A DNA stretch of 64,000 bases from Lodderomyces elongisporus (lineage: Eukaryota; Ascomycota; Pichiomycetes; Serinales; Debaryomycetaceae): assembly GCF_030384665.1 (NCBI RefSeq), contig NC_083680.1, forward strand, positions 219,001-283,000, written 5' to 3'. Below the pieces are notes generated by a model that saw only the letters and a list, made by a program, of their open reading frames with translations, did not search any database and was not told where the DNA came from. Of this stretch, positions 9,857 to 19,851 are shown piece after piece; positions within the stretch are counted from its first letter, which is position 1, and each line of letters opens with the position of its first letter. The position numbers were made by a program, and so were the translations under genes.

Positions 9857-12800
9857 TCATTTCAACACTTCATCAATCTTTTTGATCAACTCATTGTACT
9901 TTCCTTTATTAAACAGCGAGCCATTACCATCAGCTAATTTCTCACTATAAATCAATCTAGCAAGATTATAATACTGCTCCTTGGTAAGCTTGTCACCATT
10001 CTGCTTGATTCGATTCAACATACTAAATTCATTGAGGGCAAACATTTCAAAATACACTAGTGATTTATTGAAATCAATTGTAGCAGGATTAGATGACAAA
10101 CTCCTCAATGTTTGTTGCAAAGTTGAAATATTCAACAAGATGCGTTTAACACCATTGGTATTAATCTTCTTCACCGTTGATGAGCGTTGGATAATCAAGT
10201 CGTTCAAAAATTGACTAAACCCAATAAAAACACTCTCCTTCTCATCACTATCGCCATCCAGTTCCCCATAATCATCATCATTATCATATTTTAATGCTCT
10301 AGTAAGTTTATTATCAATGGCAAATATCTCTTGGTTCAACAGAACAATATACGGGTCAGCATCACCCGGCTCCGTCGTTGGAACCCATTCCATAACATTG
10401 TATGAAAGACTCACATAGTAGATAGCCTTGCTTCGCAACTCATAACGCAATGCCAAAACAGTATGGTCTCTAATAGCTTTAAATGTATGAACGATTCTAT
10501 CAAACTCGATATTTTTATCCAGATTTAGCGCAAGGTATATATTGTTCTTTGTGATATCACTGGTGTCGGCTGTAAAATTTATTACAGGACGCCCACTCTC
10601 CAAGAACGACCAATTATAGCGCAATTTCTCAACAACCGAGATATCCACCTCGCGGTTTTGCTCATCATCAAATATATTGTAATTTGATTCCTTTTTAATT
10701 AAATGGATCCATGATAAAACCCACGTCGAGGTAAGAAGAAGATGAACAACTTGTGTCAACGAGTCATTATCCAACAAGTCATCCTTAACAACAGCTACAT
10801 CCTTTGTTTCTGCTAAAATCACCCTATTTTCAGCATCAACAAGCAAAGGTAATTTCTCAGAAGCTTGTTGCTCCTCATGCTGTTGCTGTTGCTGATGTTT
10901 CTGTTGTTCTCGCAAAATCAAGATATCACCACTAAACTCGGAGAGCGTATGTAAATTCATCCATTTACTAATTCGCAGCACGGGTCGATTCAATTGTCCC
11001 TCATTACTGGCCAAAAGATCTTGAAATAATTTTCCATACTCAGTAGCAAAACTTTGTAATGTCTTCAACACCAAGTTCGAAATTTCTTCCCTATACGTCA
11101 AGGAAGTATTCAAAATCAAACAAAGCTCCAAGAAAAGCTTTTTGAAATTATACGCATTTTCGTAAATCACAAGGTTCGAGTCAAGCTTGCTCACGCTATT
11201 CTTTCCCAACTGTTTTAATTGAGAATCCCTATTCAATGAAATCAAGTCAAGTTTCAAACCAGACGGTTCAGTAGCACCGGTATACACATCTTTAGCGTAT
11301 GATCCACCAACTTGCTCACCAAAAACCAACTCAATTGCATCTTCAAAGTAGGACAAAAATGAACTCTTCATAAAAGTATTGAAAAATTGATATGCATCTT
11401 GCTTACCAACACTTTTCGTACTTTTCGGCTCAGTAAAGTTGGCAAATAATCTATGCGAACCATCAATGAAGATTAAAAAAGGTTCAAGTATAATCCTCAT
11501 GTTGAACAAATTTTTAGGCACAAGAACTTCAAGTTGATCATTAAATGCCTCGTCTTCAAAATAAGGAGTCTTCATTTCAAGTGCATCTTTATCGTCTTCA
11601 TCCTCAAGATGGAATCCCGGGAAAATTTCAGTTAGAGAACTAGCTAGTTCTTGTGCTGATTTTGTGGTGCTCCAGTCTACATTTTCAAATTTAAACAACT
11701 TGTTCTTCATGCTCTGCTGCTTAATTGCCGCAGTAGAACTAGCAACAGAAGTTGGTAATATAGATGATGAAGTTGCTGCTCCCGCTGCTGTTGTTGTTGT
11801 TGTTGTTGTTGCTGATGTCGATGTTTTAGCATTCTTCTGATCTAGTAATGGTAAATGTGTTCCCAAGCTGTAAGCCTCCTCGTTGTATATATAACTCATA
11901 ATCAAATTCTCAATTTCAGACTTTGTAATGTTCCAAATGTACAGCAATTCATTTGATGGTGCTATGTTTGTTGCGTTTGGCGAGATCGTAGAAGCAGGTT
12001 TTCCATTAAGCAAGGCACATACTTCGTTAACAACTTTATGCTTTTGGAATGTGATTAAACATTTGACAATTATTGATCCAAATAGTTCCAGCAATATAAC
12101 CACGGAAGAATCATTGAAATTGTTTCCTGTCATAACATCAAACAAGCTATCTTTTTCAACATAGTGCAGATTTTTCATCAACTTTGACAATGCATGGCCA
12201 TTCTTGGACTTGACTTCTTCAGTAGTTCTATTTATCAACCCTTGTAATTCCAGTTGATTGCTTTGAACCAAAGTTGCTACAACCTGATCTAATCTTCCTA
12301 ATTTTGATGCTGTGAGTAAAAGCTTGTAAATATAGTGGTAAGATTCACTATTTGGATTCAGTGTTGTTTGTAACAATACTTTGTAATTCACTGCACCTTC
12401 TTCTCCAGTGCTAAAGATGTGCAAGTCAAGCAATTGTTCAAATAAAAATTTTCTTACTGGCTCGGTCAAATAATCCACCACCTCTGAAATATCAAAGTTA
12501 GCCGAGTTGTAAACATATTGCTCCAAATTTTCCAGCTTCAACAATGTGATAAATGAAGCCATCTGTGGACTTTTTGATGTAATCAACGTTTGCCATATTG
12601 ACTCTCCATTTTTCGTTATAGACCGGTCATTCTTTGAGTATATCTCGCTTTGCAATTCATCAACAATCATATCATGCAATTTGTTTGATTGTTCCTCAAG
12701 ATATATTTTTACTTCAGCCAATGCAGGCAACGACCACAAGCTATATCGTTCAGCTGTTTTGTAAGCATTGGAAATGACGTTGTAGATCTCATGAATCTTT

Positions 12801-13312
12801 TTCTCTGCTATAAGTTGGTCAATTTCGTCTGGGACATTATTTAATAGCTTGATTGCATCTAGTATTTCAATCATTTCTTCATACCTCGCCGAACTTTGAG
12901 CCAATTCGGCCAAAAGCGAGCTTCGATCAGACACCTCTTTCTTAGACAGCTCCAAAAACTCTTTAATTTCTTTTGAATCTTGTTTCGATTGGTTTAATGA
13001 AGATAACAACATATGGTATGAGCCTATACTATTACTAAACAACTCATAATGCTCATCAACTACATGTCTTAAAACGCCCTCAGTTCTTCTTTTAAATCCG
13101 CTAAACTCTTTCAACCTGTGGGCCAATCCGACTGATGTATCATCGAGAAATGCCACTGCAACTTCAATGGGGTTGGCATTGCTTTGTAATATTTGTGGCC
13201 AGTCGTATTTGATTTCATTGTGAATCATTTTTAAATCGGAGATAGCATCCTCTTTGCCCTTCTGTAGATGCTCCGGTACGGGCATTACATATGAAAGTCG
13301 TCTTGGTGCCAT
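9857..13312 (-). CDS. SEC8: Exocyst complex subunit Sec8
   Basis: The N-terminus (residues about 20-200) matches the Sec8 exocyst domain: a short proline-containing leader, the run AISDLKMIHNEIKYDWPQIL, and a coiled-coil helix region around FLELSKKEVSDR. The rest is the long helical-bundle body of a CATCHR tether. At 1151 aa it is slightly longer than S. cerevisiae Sec8 (1065 aa). The extra length lies partly in low-complexity inserts (a Thr/Ala run near residues 500-530 and a His/Gln run near 815). Sec8 helps tether secretory vesicles to the plasma membrane. The start is the first ATG, 572 bp from the divergent MMS4 start. EXO84, another exocyst subunit, lies 40 kb away in this window. Confidence 0.93.
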   Translation of the reverse strand: MAPRRLSYVMPVPEHLQKGKEDAISDLKMIHNEIKYDWPQILQSNANPIEVAVAFLDDTSVGLAHRLKEFSGFKRRTEGVLRHVVDEHYELFSNSIGSYHMLLSSLNQSKQDSKEIKEFLELSKKEVSDRSSLLAELAQSSARYEEMIEILDAIKLLNNVPDEIDQLIAEKKIHEIYNVISNAYKTAERYSLWSLPALAEVKIYLEEQSNKLHDMIVDELQSEIYSKNDRSITKNGESIWQTLITSKSPQMASFITLLKLENLEQYVYNSANFDISEVVDYLTEPVRKFLFEQLLDLHIFSTGEEGAVNYKVLLQTTLNPNSESYHYIYKLLLTASKLGRLDQVVATLVQSNQLELQGLINRTTEEVKSKNGHALSKLMKNLHYVEKDSLFDVMTGNNFNDSSVVILLELFGSIIVKCLITFQKHKVVNEVCALLNGKPASTISPNATNIAPSNELLYIWNITKSEIENLIMSYIYNEEAYSLGTHLPLLDQKNAKTSTSATTTTTTTAAGAATSSSILPTSVASSTAAIKQQSMKNKLFKFENVDWSTTKSAQELASSLTEIFPGFHLEDEDDKDALEMKTPYFEDEAFNDQLEVLVPKNLFNMRIILEPFLIFIDGSHRLFANFTEPKSTKSVGKQDAYQFFNTFMKSSFLSYFEDAIELVFGEQVGGSYAKDVYTGATEPSGLKLDLISLNRDSQLKQLGKNSVSKLDSNLVIYENAYNFKKLFLELCLILNTSLTYREEISNLVLKTLQSFATEYGKLFQDLLASNEGQLNRPVLRISKWMNLHTLSEFSGDILILREQQKHQQQQQHEEQQASEKLPLLVDAENRVILAETKDVAVVKDDLLDNDSLTQVVHLLLTSTWVLSWIHLIKKESNYNIFDDEQNREVDISVVEKLRYNWSFLESGRPVINFTADTSDITKNNIYLALNLDKNIEFDRIVHTFKAIRDHTVLALRYELRSKAIYYVSLSYNVMEWVPTTEPGDADPYIVLLNQEIFAIDNKLTRALKYDNDDDYGELDGDSDEKESVFIGFSQFLNDLIIQRSSTVKKINTNGVKRILLNISTLQQTLRSLSSNPATIDFNKSLVYFEMFALNEFSMLNRIKQNGDKLTKEQYYNLARLIYSEKLADGNGSLFNKGKYNELIKKIDEVLK

Positions 13313-13509
13313 AACTGTAGTAATTGGTGCAATGATGTCAGAGTCTGTTGTTGTTTTTGATGGAGATGGTGGTGGTCGTGGTGGTATTTGTTCAAGAAAC
13401 CCTTGTTGCGTAAAAATGTCTAGTCTAGTGTGTTTTGTGGGACTAAGATCAAGTTTATACGAGGTGCCCGAAAATAATTATAACTAGGAAATGGTAGCCG
13501 CCGAGGTAG

Positions 13510-13536
13510 GGAGGAGGAGGAGGAGGAGGAGGAGGA
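13510..13536. repeat. GAG trinucleotide microsatellite
   Basis: Nine consecutive GAG/AGG units lie in non-coding DNA between SEC8 and MMS4. Confidence 0.85.
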
Positions 13537-13773
13537 AAGATAATGTAACGAAAAAGAGACTAGTCTTTAAAGAATGTTATTACAGTAATAAGAGTTGATC
13601 TTCACAATTTCGGTAATATAACAAACGTCAGATAAAATCCCACAACCTCACCAGTAATAAGATCACTAGTTCATTACTTTTATTTTTTTATGGGCGGTGT
13701 ATTTTTTTCTTCTTTTTCGAAATGCACAATTGAATTGAAAAGTAGAATCAAAAAGCTGCACTAGAAAGTAACT

Positions 13774-13778
13774 ACGCG
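13774..13778 (+). promoter_or_regulatory. ACGCG (MCB-like) element upstream of MMS4
   Basis: ACGCG is the core bound by the G1/S factor MBF/SBF in Candida and Saccharomyces. It lies about 107 bp before the MMS4 ATG, as expected for a DNA-repair gene induced at G1/S. A pentamer occurs often by chance, so this is weak evidence. Confidence 0.3.
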
Positions 13779-13884
13779 CTATAAAGAGTAAACAAAACAG
13801 ACGTGCCTTTTTACAGAATACGAAATTTCATACAGACTTTCAACCAAAGCAAGTTTATTTTTTTTTTATTTTTTTCATTTAGAG

Positions 13885-16800
13885 ATGGATGAGGAATCTC
13901 TTTTTAAAGAAAATCAACTGCTTGAGTATGAAAAACTCAACCTGGTGGAGCAACAAAAGTATGATTCCCATGAGATGCTATTGAGTAAAACGCAATATGA
14001 TCATAACAACAACAACAACAATAACAAACTGCGACAGTCACACAATAACTCTCAACATTCCATGCTGCAGCAGTTGTCAAGCCCGCCTATGTCCTCGAGT
14101 CCCATGGAGATGTCCCATGGAAAGTTATGTCAACATGAACAACAACACAATCAACATAATCAACATGCTCATCACGGTATTCACTCGAGTTCTGTTTATA
14201 ATCACAATGGGACAATAGTTTCAGGAGCTAGAAAAGAAAATTGGAATTCTCAATTGCATCGTGGTAAAGAAAGAACTCAGCTGCTTTTCCTTTCACTGCT
14301 GTGCTCTTCAAGTTCAAGTTCAAGTTCAAGTTCAAGTTCAAGTTCAAGTTCAGCACCGCCTTCGCCGTCTCCATTAATCGAAAAACAACTTATAAATCCA
14401 ATTGGCTCGGCTTCACTGCCAAGCCGACCGAGAATGAAACTCTCAGTGACCGATGTTGAAAACTCTTTGGATGAGAGTATTGAATCTCAGGGTAGTATAG
14501 ATAAGGCTGAGCTATTTGGCTTCAATTCTAGTGTGTTTCTGGAACCGAATGATGAAAATGAGCAATCACGACGACTAGGGCAATCCAAAAAAACGACCGA
14601 TTTGAAAAGTATAGAGCAAACTGTGGTAAACACGTCACCAAAAGCTTTATGTTCTAGAATACGAGCTTCACAATTGGATACTCGGACAATTTGTTCAGAG
14701 CATGAAATCATCGAGATATCAGATCTGAGCGACGGAGAGCGAGATAGAGCTCATCATAATAATTTAGCAGTTGTAGGAGCTTGTGGTTTGACTTCTTCAA
14801 TTGCTGATCTTCCTCATACTAAAAACGTTGCAGCATCAAGAGCTCTTTTATCTAAACCACTAACTGATTCGCAGATACTCAATACGAAACCACAAGCGTT
14901 GATTGCACTGCAAGATCCTTCAGTTATCATAATAGACAGTGAAGATGAAGAAACTGAAAACATGTCAATAAATAATGCCACTAACCAGAAAATTAGTAAC
15001 AACAACAACAACAACAATAATAATAATGCCAATAACGACAATGATAATTCAATACTTCCAGCTTCATCGCCAATCCATACCAGAGTGGTTAGTACTAACT
15101 TTGGTCAAGACTCTGATTCAATCTTGGATTCGTCATTTTCATTTCTGAATTCAAATCCTATGGCAAATCCAACTCGTGTGCAAAAAATTGATTCCGACGT
15201 TAATTATAGCAATATTGAAAATGATGATGGGAATCACAATGATGGTAGTAACAATGACGATAATAATAAAAATAATAATGATGATGATGATGTCGACAAT
15301 GGTGATGAATTTGGTAATTTAATACGCACAAACTTTTCGAAACCCATTTCGGATCCATTAAGGATTTTCAAAAATGACACAAGTAATGCGTCGACTTTAA
15401 AGACGGGCTCTTCCACATTGAGCAACAATATGGTACAGAGAGGTGTTTCAATGGAAGTACTGTCAGCGCTGTATACATCAATTACAAAAAACGCAAATAC
15501 CAGTAGTCATCCACTTCCAGCCATGCCATCATTTATAAAGTGGCTAAGTTCTGATGAAGCCGAAGGAAGCGATAGTCCAATAAAAGTTGTTTCCATGGCG
15601 CCTCAAACTACAAATAATCAGGATAATGGTCAGCAAAACAGAAACAATGAAAGAGACAGAATTGCGAGGGCAGCGCGAGCTTTTGCTAGTCGTTCTTCAG
15701 CTAGTTTCAGATCAGCCTCAGAATTGTCAGGTAGTGATTTTTACAATAAAAGTCCGTCTAGACAAGACAAACCAGAGAGGTCAAAAAGGCAAGAAAGACC
15801 CGAAAGGCCAGTGTTTACTAGCTCAACACGAGATACTCCAAAACTTGTACAAAGGTCAAAGACCGATGTCGACGTGATTCCAAGCTTTATCGACACGAGT
15901 ATTTTTAACTTGCCACCTCACCATTTTACATCCGAAACTGTTCAGCTTCCTGCAAAAAGATCAAATACTGCACCAGATACCAATTCAAATAGGGCGAAAA
16001 ATAAGGCCAAGCGCGCAAAGACAGACTCGTACATATCAGATTTGCCAAAGATTAATAATTTTCTGTACTCCGCCAAGGAGTTGCAGGAAGTCAACAAAGT
16101 TAACCGCAAAAAGGAAGAATTACATGCTGAGATGGAAATACATATTGGCTCGAAACCATTTGAACTACTCAACGAATACAAAGAGGAGTTTAATCTGTCA
16201 ATTTTCCAGTGGAAAAACAACAATTATTCAAATGGTGTTGTTTCAAGCTCCAACTCTAACAGCAATACCAATTCCAACGCTGATTTGGACTCTAATTTAC
16301 TGATAATATTTTGGAAACGCAGGGTGAGAGCAGAGTACATTCTGGAGAAAGATTTTTTTATACCATGTTTACCCAAGAAAGTTACTCAGCGAACATTTGT
16401 GATATACCTTTTGGCTCACGATTTCATTACCAAGCTCCAGAACAAGACATTGCAAAGCGACCTCACCAAGGCTCGTGACTTTATTTTGGCGAAATGTGGC
16501 ATTTCTGAATTGAAGAAAGGTTATCATGTAATTCTTATGGTGGAAGGGTACGATCAGCTCGTGGGAAAGATTAAAGCTCATAGACAAAGATTATTTAAAT
16601 CACAGGTGCTACTGAGCAGTGGAGGAACGGGACAACAACAGCGACTGCCCAATAAGAACAGTCCTTCTAAAAAGCGCAAGGCAGATGAAACATTAGCTTC
16701 GTACCCGGATCCCATTGATATTGAAAAGATGTTGAATCAATTCCAGTTGGATTGGCAAGTAAACATATTCGCGGTACGTTCTCGAGAAGAGAGCGTTAAC

Positions 16801-17130
16801 TGGCTTAATGTATTTACCTATACTATAGCGTCGTCACTTTATGATAAGTATGAGAGAAACGAGCAATTGGCCAACCTTGGCAATGTGCGCTCTGGAAGCG
16901 ATGCAAAAACCACATTTTTACAATCAATGCAACAGTTTACAAGGATGACACAATCGAAAGCAGAAATCTTGTACTTGTCACACAAATCCATGCATCTGGT
17001 TTATTCAAAGTTAAAGGCAGAAGCAACTTTGGGCAAAGATGCCATAGGAAACAATATCGTTCCGCCTACAGTAGACAATGCGATGTTCAACTTTTTCACA
17101 TCAGATGATCCTGATAAGGCAATAACATAG
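13885..17130 (+). CDS. MMS4: Mms4/Eme1 subunit of the Mus81 structure-specific endonuclease
   Basis: The C-terminal third (about residues 715-1075) is an ERCC4-like fold (LIIFWKRRVRAEYILEKDFF, then the helical part ending near IGNNIVPP). It is typical of Eme1/Mms4, the catalytically inactive partner of Mus81 that cleaves branched recombination intermediates in the nucleus. The first two-thirds is disordered: Asn/Asp runs, a hexanucleotide-encoded serine run near residue 140, and DSEDEE- and EISDLSDGE-type acidic motifs resembling SUMO-interaction motifs. At 1081 aa it is much longer than S. cerevisiae Mms4 (691 aa) because of the low-complexity insertions. Many CTG codons are present and should be read as Ser. 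In S. cerevisiae, MMS4 (YBR098W) lies close to FES1 (YBR101C), the next gene here, which supports the call. Confidence 0.9.
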   Translation: MDEESLFKENQLLEYEKLNLVEQQKYDSHEMLLSKTQYDHNNNNNNNKLRQSHNNSQHSMLQQLSSPPMSSSPMEMSHGKLCQHEQQHNQHNQHAHHGIHSSSVYNHNGTIVSGARKENWNSQLHRGKERTQLLFLSLLCSSSSSSSSSSSSSSSSAPPSPSPLIEKQLINPIGSASLPSRPRMKLSVTDVENSLDESIESQGSIDKAELFGFNSSVFLEPNDENEQSRRLGQSKKTTDLKSIEQTVVNTSPKALCSRIRASQLDTRTICSEHEIIEISDLSDGERDRAHHNNLAVVGACGLTSSIADLPHTKNVAASRALLSKPLTDSQILNTKPQALIALQDPSVIIIDSEDEETENMSINNATNQKISNNNNNNNNNNANNDNDNSILPASSPIHTRVVSTNFGQDSDSILDSSFSFLNSNPMANPTRVQKIDSDVNYSNIENDDGNHNDGSNNDDNNKNNNDDDDVDNGDEFGNLIRTNFSKPISDPLRIFKNDTSNASTLKTGSSTLSNNMVQRGVSMEVLSALYTSITKNANTSSHPLPAMPSFIKWLSSDEAEGSDSPIKVVSMAPQTTNNQDNGQQNRNNERDRIARAARAFASRSSASFRSASELSGSDFYNKSPSRQDKPERSKRQERPERPVFTSSTRDTPKLVQRSKTDVDVIPSFIDTSIFNLPPHHFTSETVQLPAKRSNTAPDTNSNRAKNKAKRAKTDSYISDLPKINNFLYSAKELQEVNKVNRKKEELHAEMEIHIGSKPFELLNEYKEEFNLSIFQWKNNNYSNGVVSSSNSNSNTNSNADLDSNLLIIFWKRRVRAEYILEKDFFIPCLPKKVTQRTFVIYLLAHDFITKLQNKTLQSDLTKARDFILAKCGISELKKGYHVILMVEGYDQLVGKIKAHRQRLFKSQVLLSSGGTGQQQRLPNKNSPSKKRKADETLASYPDPIDIEKMLNQFQLDWQVNIFAVRSREESVNWLNVFTYTIASSLYDKYERNEQLANLGNVRSGSDAKTTFLQSMQQFTRMTQSKAEILYLSHKSMHLVYSKLKAEATLGKDAIGNNIVPPTVDNAMFNFFTSDDPDKAIT
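14306..14352. repeat. TCAAGT hexanucleotide repeat coding for serine
   Basis: About seven in-frame copies of TCAAGT (Ser-Ser) lie inside MMS4. They are preceded by two CTG codons that also read as serine in this clade. Confidence 0.9.
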
Positions 17131-17433
17131 TAAATAACCAGGCCAAAAAAAAAAATCAAACACATACAAAAATATAAGTATAACTATATTTACAAAAGAC
17201 ATTTTTTTAAATTAACATTGAAAAATCATTCTAATTTAAGCTAGAATACACAAACAGACATTTGATGCAAAACAACTATCTTGAACAGAAAAAAGATAAT
17301 AAACAAGGCGAAGGTGAAAAAAAAAACATGAGGGGAATGAGGGGGATGAAGGGGGGGGGGGGGGGTAAAGCTGTGTTTAAAGTTTAAAGTTAAAGTGAAA
17401 GCGCAAGATTGAATCGACAAGGAGTCAATGTAA
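17131..17433. other. Convergent MMS4 / FES1 3' region with a long G run
   Basis: This AT-rich 3' region is interrupted by a 15-base G homopolymer at 17351-17365 flanked by G-rich sequence. I see no gene in it. Confidence 0.6.
17351..17365 (+). repeat. Poly(G) run of 15
   Basis: This is an uninterrupted G15 tract in an otherwise AT-rich intergenic region. Confidence 0.9.
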
Positions 17434-18282
17434 CTATTTACTAGTCTGTTTGGCACCGTTTAAATCGTCAATATTGAGTTTGTCGCTTAAACCCTCAACG
17501 ACCTGAATTCCTCTATCTACCTCATACTTTTCCTCTGCAGTGTAGTCGTACTTTATGCGATTCAATTCTGAAATTATGTTCAAGGATTTGTCAACCAAAT
17601 TAGTGTTTGCATCCAAATTTAAGACGGAGGCAAGGTAGTGTACCAATTTAATCTCTTTGAATTTCTGCTCCAATTGTGTACTTAAACCATTACTCAATGC
17701 TGATGAGACTATCGACAATACTCGTATATTGTATTTTGAATCTTTATTGTCAAAGTCTAACAACTTCCACCCATTCAATTTATCGAATTTATCGTATCCT
17801 GCTCTATAATTCCTGATAAATGAAGAAATTGCGTATAATGCCTTGAGTTGCAACTCTTTGCTCTTTGTGGTTTCTGCCACATTGATCAACACTTCCAATC
17901 CTTTGGTCTGGTCAAAATCTTCTTGTGACTTAGGATTGTTTTGCACTGCTGTGCCAATGATTCCACAAACCAAAACCCTCAACTCATCGGGCACATCATC
18001 GTTGAGCAAGTCAACTATCTTTCCCCAAAGTTTCAAATTTCCGATATTGTTTGCATTGTCCAAGTTTTCAATCAACATTTCAAAGTTGTCCAAGGCGATT
18101 TCCTTGTCTTCGAGACTAACCTCTGGGTTGGTGGCAACTAAAATGCTCTCCTTCATCAATGCTGTTTCATCTGGACCCCCAAACAATTGATTTAATGCCT
18201 TTTGATCAGGTGCTCCAATCTTTTCGAGTGCATCTTTATCGCCTGCTTGTTGCGCAATTGACCAATGTAATAGTTTTTCCAT
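17434..18282 (-). CDS. FES1: Hsp70 nucleotide-exchange factor Fes1 (armadillo type)
   Basis: The 282-aa product begins MEKLLHWSIAQQAGD, the characteristic Fes1/HspBP1 start, and continues as armadillo-like helical repeats (DNFEMLIENLDNANNIGNLKLW, then the VLVCGIIGTAVQNNPKSQEDF block). S. cerevisiae Fes1 is 290 aa. Fes1 binds the lobe of cytosolic Hsp70 (Ssa) and speeds ADP release, promoting release and degradation of misfolded clients. The start is the first ATG. It converges with MMS4 and is divergent from PGK1 across 1.57 kb. Confidence 0.95.
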   Translation of the reverse strand: MEKLLHWSIAQQAGDKDALEKIGAPDQKALNQLFGGPDETALMKESILVATNPEVSLEDKEIALDNFEMLIENLDNANNIGNLKLWGKIVDLLNDDVPDELRVLVCGIIGTAVQNNPKSQEDFDQTKGLEVLINVAETTKSKELQLKALYAISSFIRNYRAGYDKFDKLNGWKLLDFDNKDSKYNIRVLSIVSSALSNGLSTQLEQKFKEIKLVHYLASVLNLDANTNLVDKSLNIISELNRIKYDYTAEEKYEVDRGIQVVEGLSDKLNIDDLNGAKQTSK

Positions 18283-18359
18283 GTTAAAATTATTTAAGTT
18301 GTGACTAAAAATGGGATGAATGAGTAATGTATTATAGCATTCAACGAGAACTGAGAGGA

Positions 18360-18395
18360 AAAAGAAAAAGAAAAAGAAAAAGAAAAAGAAAAAGA
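18360..18395. repeat. AAAAAG hexanucleotide repeat
   Basis: About six copies of GAAAAA lie about 80 bp upstream of FES1. Confidence 0.85.
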
Positions 18396-19677
18396 GGAAA
18401 CTTTTTAAGTTGATAAAGTGGGAATGGAAACAGTATATATGGCAAACAGAATACCTGGTGTTTTAAATTTGGAATATATATATATATATACAAAAGGGAA
18501 TAGAATGGTAAAGATGCTTCTAAAACTTGATTGTTTGCTTAGATTCTAGGATGTTCCGCTATGTTCTATACACAATCAAGAAATGTTGCAGAAGAGAAGC
18601 GAGAGTGATGATGTCGCAAAGTAGCGTGTCTCAAAACTTGGATCTCTATTTCTGCGACAACGTAGACTTTTGTTCCTGCACAATGGTATTAGTTGGATAA
18701 AATAAAAAAACAAAAAAAAAATACACAAATGAAAAATTATCGACACCCAAGTAAAAAGGAAGGACCCCTCTAATTCTCCCTCTTTGTCGAAAATTGAACA
18801 AAATAAAATAACTAACAACAAAAGACCTTGATAGTTGTAATAATCAACAACATTGTAATTACTTTAAAGAAACAGTACTATTGCTGTTGCAAACCTAGTT
18901 GATTGTAATCTACCATATTCTAATTTTTTTATTTTTAGACTATTCCATATACATACGGGAAATTGAATAAGTAGGAGCTTGGGTGGAAAATAAAAGAGGT
19001 TGATATAGTCTTTACCTATCTCTCAAACTCAATCTTTGTCGGTATTTCTTTAAAACAATTCAACGGAATATTGAAACCCGGGGCGGTGGAATTGATTTTT
19101 AGAGACACGAGCTTTCATGTGTTTTTTCTTTTTTTCTTTTTTTTTTTTTTGTTTTGGATTTTTCACACGACACTGTTTATTTGAGTTTCAATACTATAGA
19201 CCAGAGCGACTGGCTTTTCCAACTTTTTGTAATCAAATTTACTAGAATGTTCTGAATGCTGGTTTATTTGTGGTAGGTCTTCATTCCTAAAATTGTAGAA
19301 AATACTTTAAAGATGGTATGAAAAAATAATGTGAGTGGAGGGAGTAAGGGTTAAAAGTAGGTGCAAGAGCTAAGTGAAGGATGTCATCATTCTGCAAGTT
19401 CTCCGGATTTTTCACATCCACCACATCCACCATATCCACTTTTTTCACATAATCACATTTTTACAAGTTAACACATTTAACAATTTTACAATTTTGCATT
19501 CTTCTGCTATTTTATTTTCCAGTTTGGTTTATATTCGTTCTGTGTCACCTTACGCTGTGCATATTGTTACGTGAGACTGGCTCAGGGAGAGTGTGAATGT
19601 ACATGTTCGGGTGAGAGCAATTTGAACAAATCAGTTCACCAACACACATAGTCTCTCTCCCTCTCTCTCTCTCTCAG

Positions 19678-19684
19678 TATAAAT

Positions 19685-19685
<1 letters not shown>
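19678..19685 (+). promoter_or_regulatory. TATA box of PGK1
   Basis: TATAAATA is a perfect match to the yeast TATA consensus. It lies about 170 bp before the PGK1 ATG, within the usual yeast distance for a strongly expressed gene. A long CT-rich run sits immediately before it. Confidence 0.6.
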
Positions 19686-19716
<31 letters not shown>

Positions 19717-19851
19717 TCACTAGTAAATTCTTTCTCTCCCCCTTTTTTTCTTTCTGAAAAGAACAAAAATTTAAACCACTTTTTTTTTTCTTTCTCCAGT
19801 ATTTATAGCAGACTCAATTGCAGATTCTTCTATTTCAATTCATCATATATA

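Larger units (their letters stand above)
13313..13884. promoter_or_regulatory. Divergent SEC8 / MMS4 promoter region
   Basis: This 572-bp shared upstream region holds a GAG trinucleotide repeat (13510-13536), T tracts before each start, and an ACGCG pentamer. I see no gene in it. Confidence 0.6.
18283..19851. promoter_or_regulatory. Divergent FES1 / PGK1 intergenic region
   Basis: These 1.57 kb have no convincing gene. They contain an AAAAAG repeat (18360-18395), a TA run near 18475, a 7-bp inverted repeat TGTCGCA/TGCGACA (18612-18659), CT and CA dinucleotide runs before PGK1, and a canonical TATA box. Confidence 0.6.

Noticed and set aside
18579..18603. Heat-shock-element-like AGAA/TTG/AGAA pattern upstream of FES1
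   Set aside because: The middle unit is not a proper TTC, so the site is too degenerate to call.
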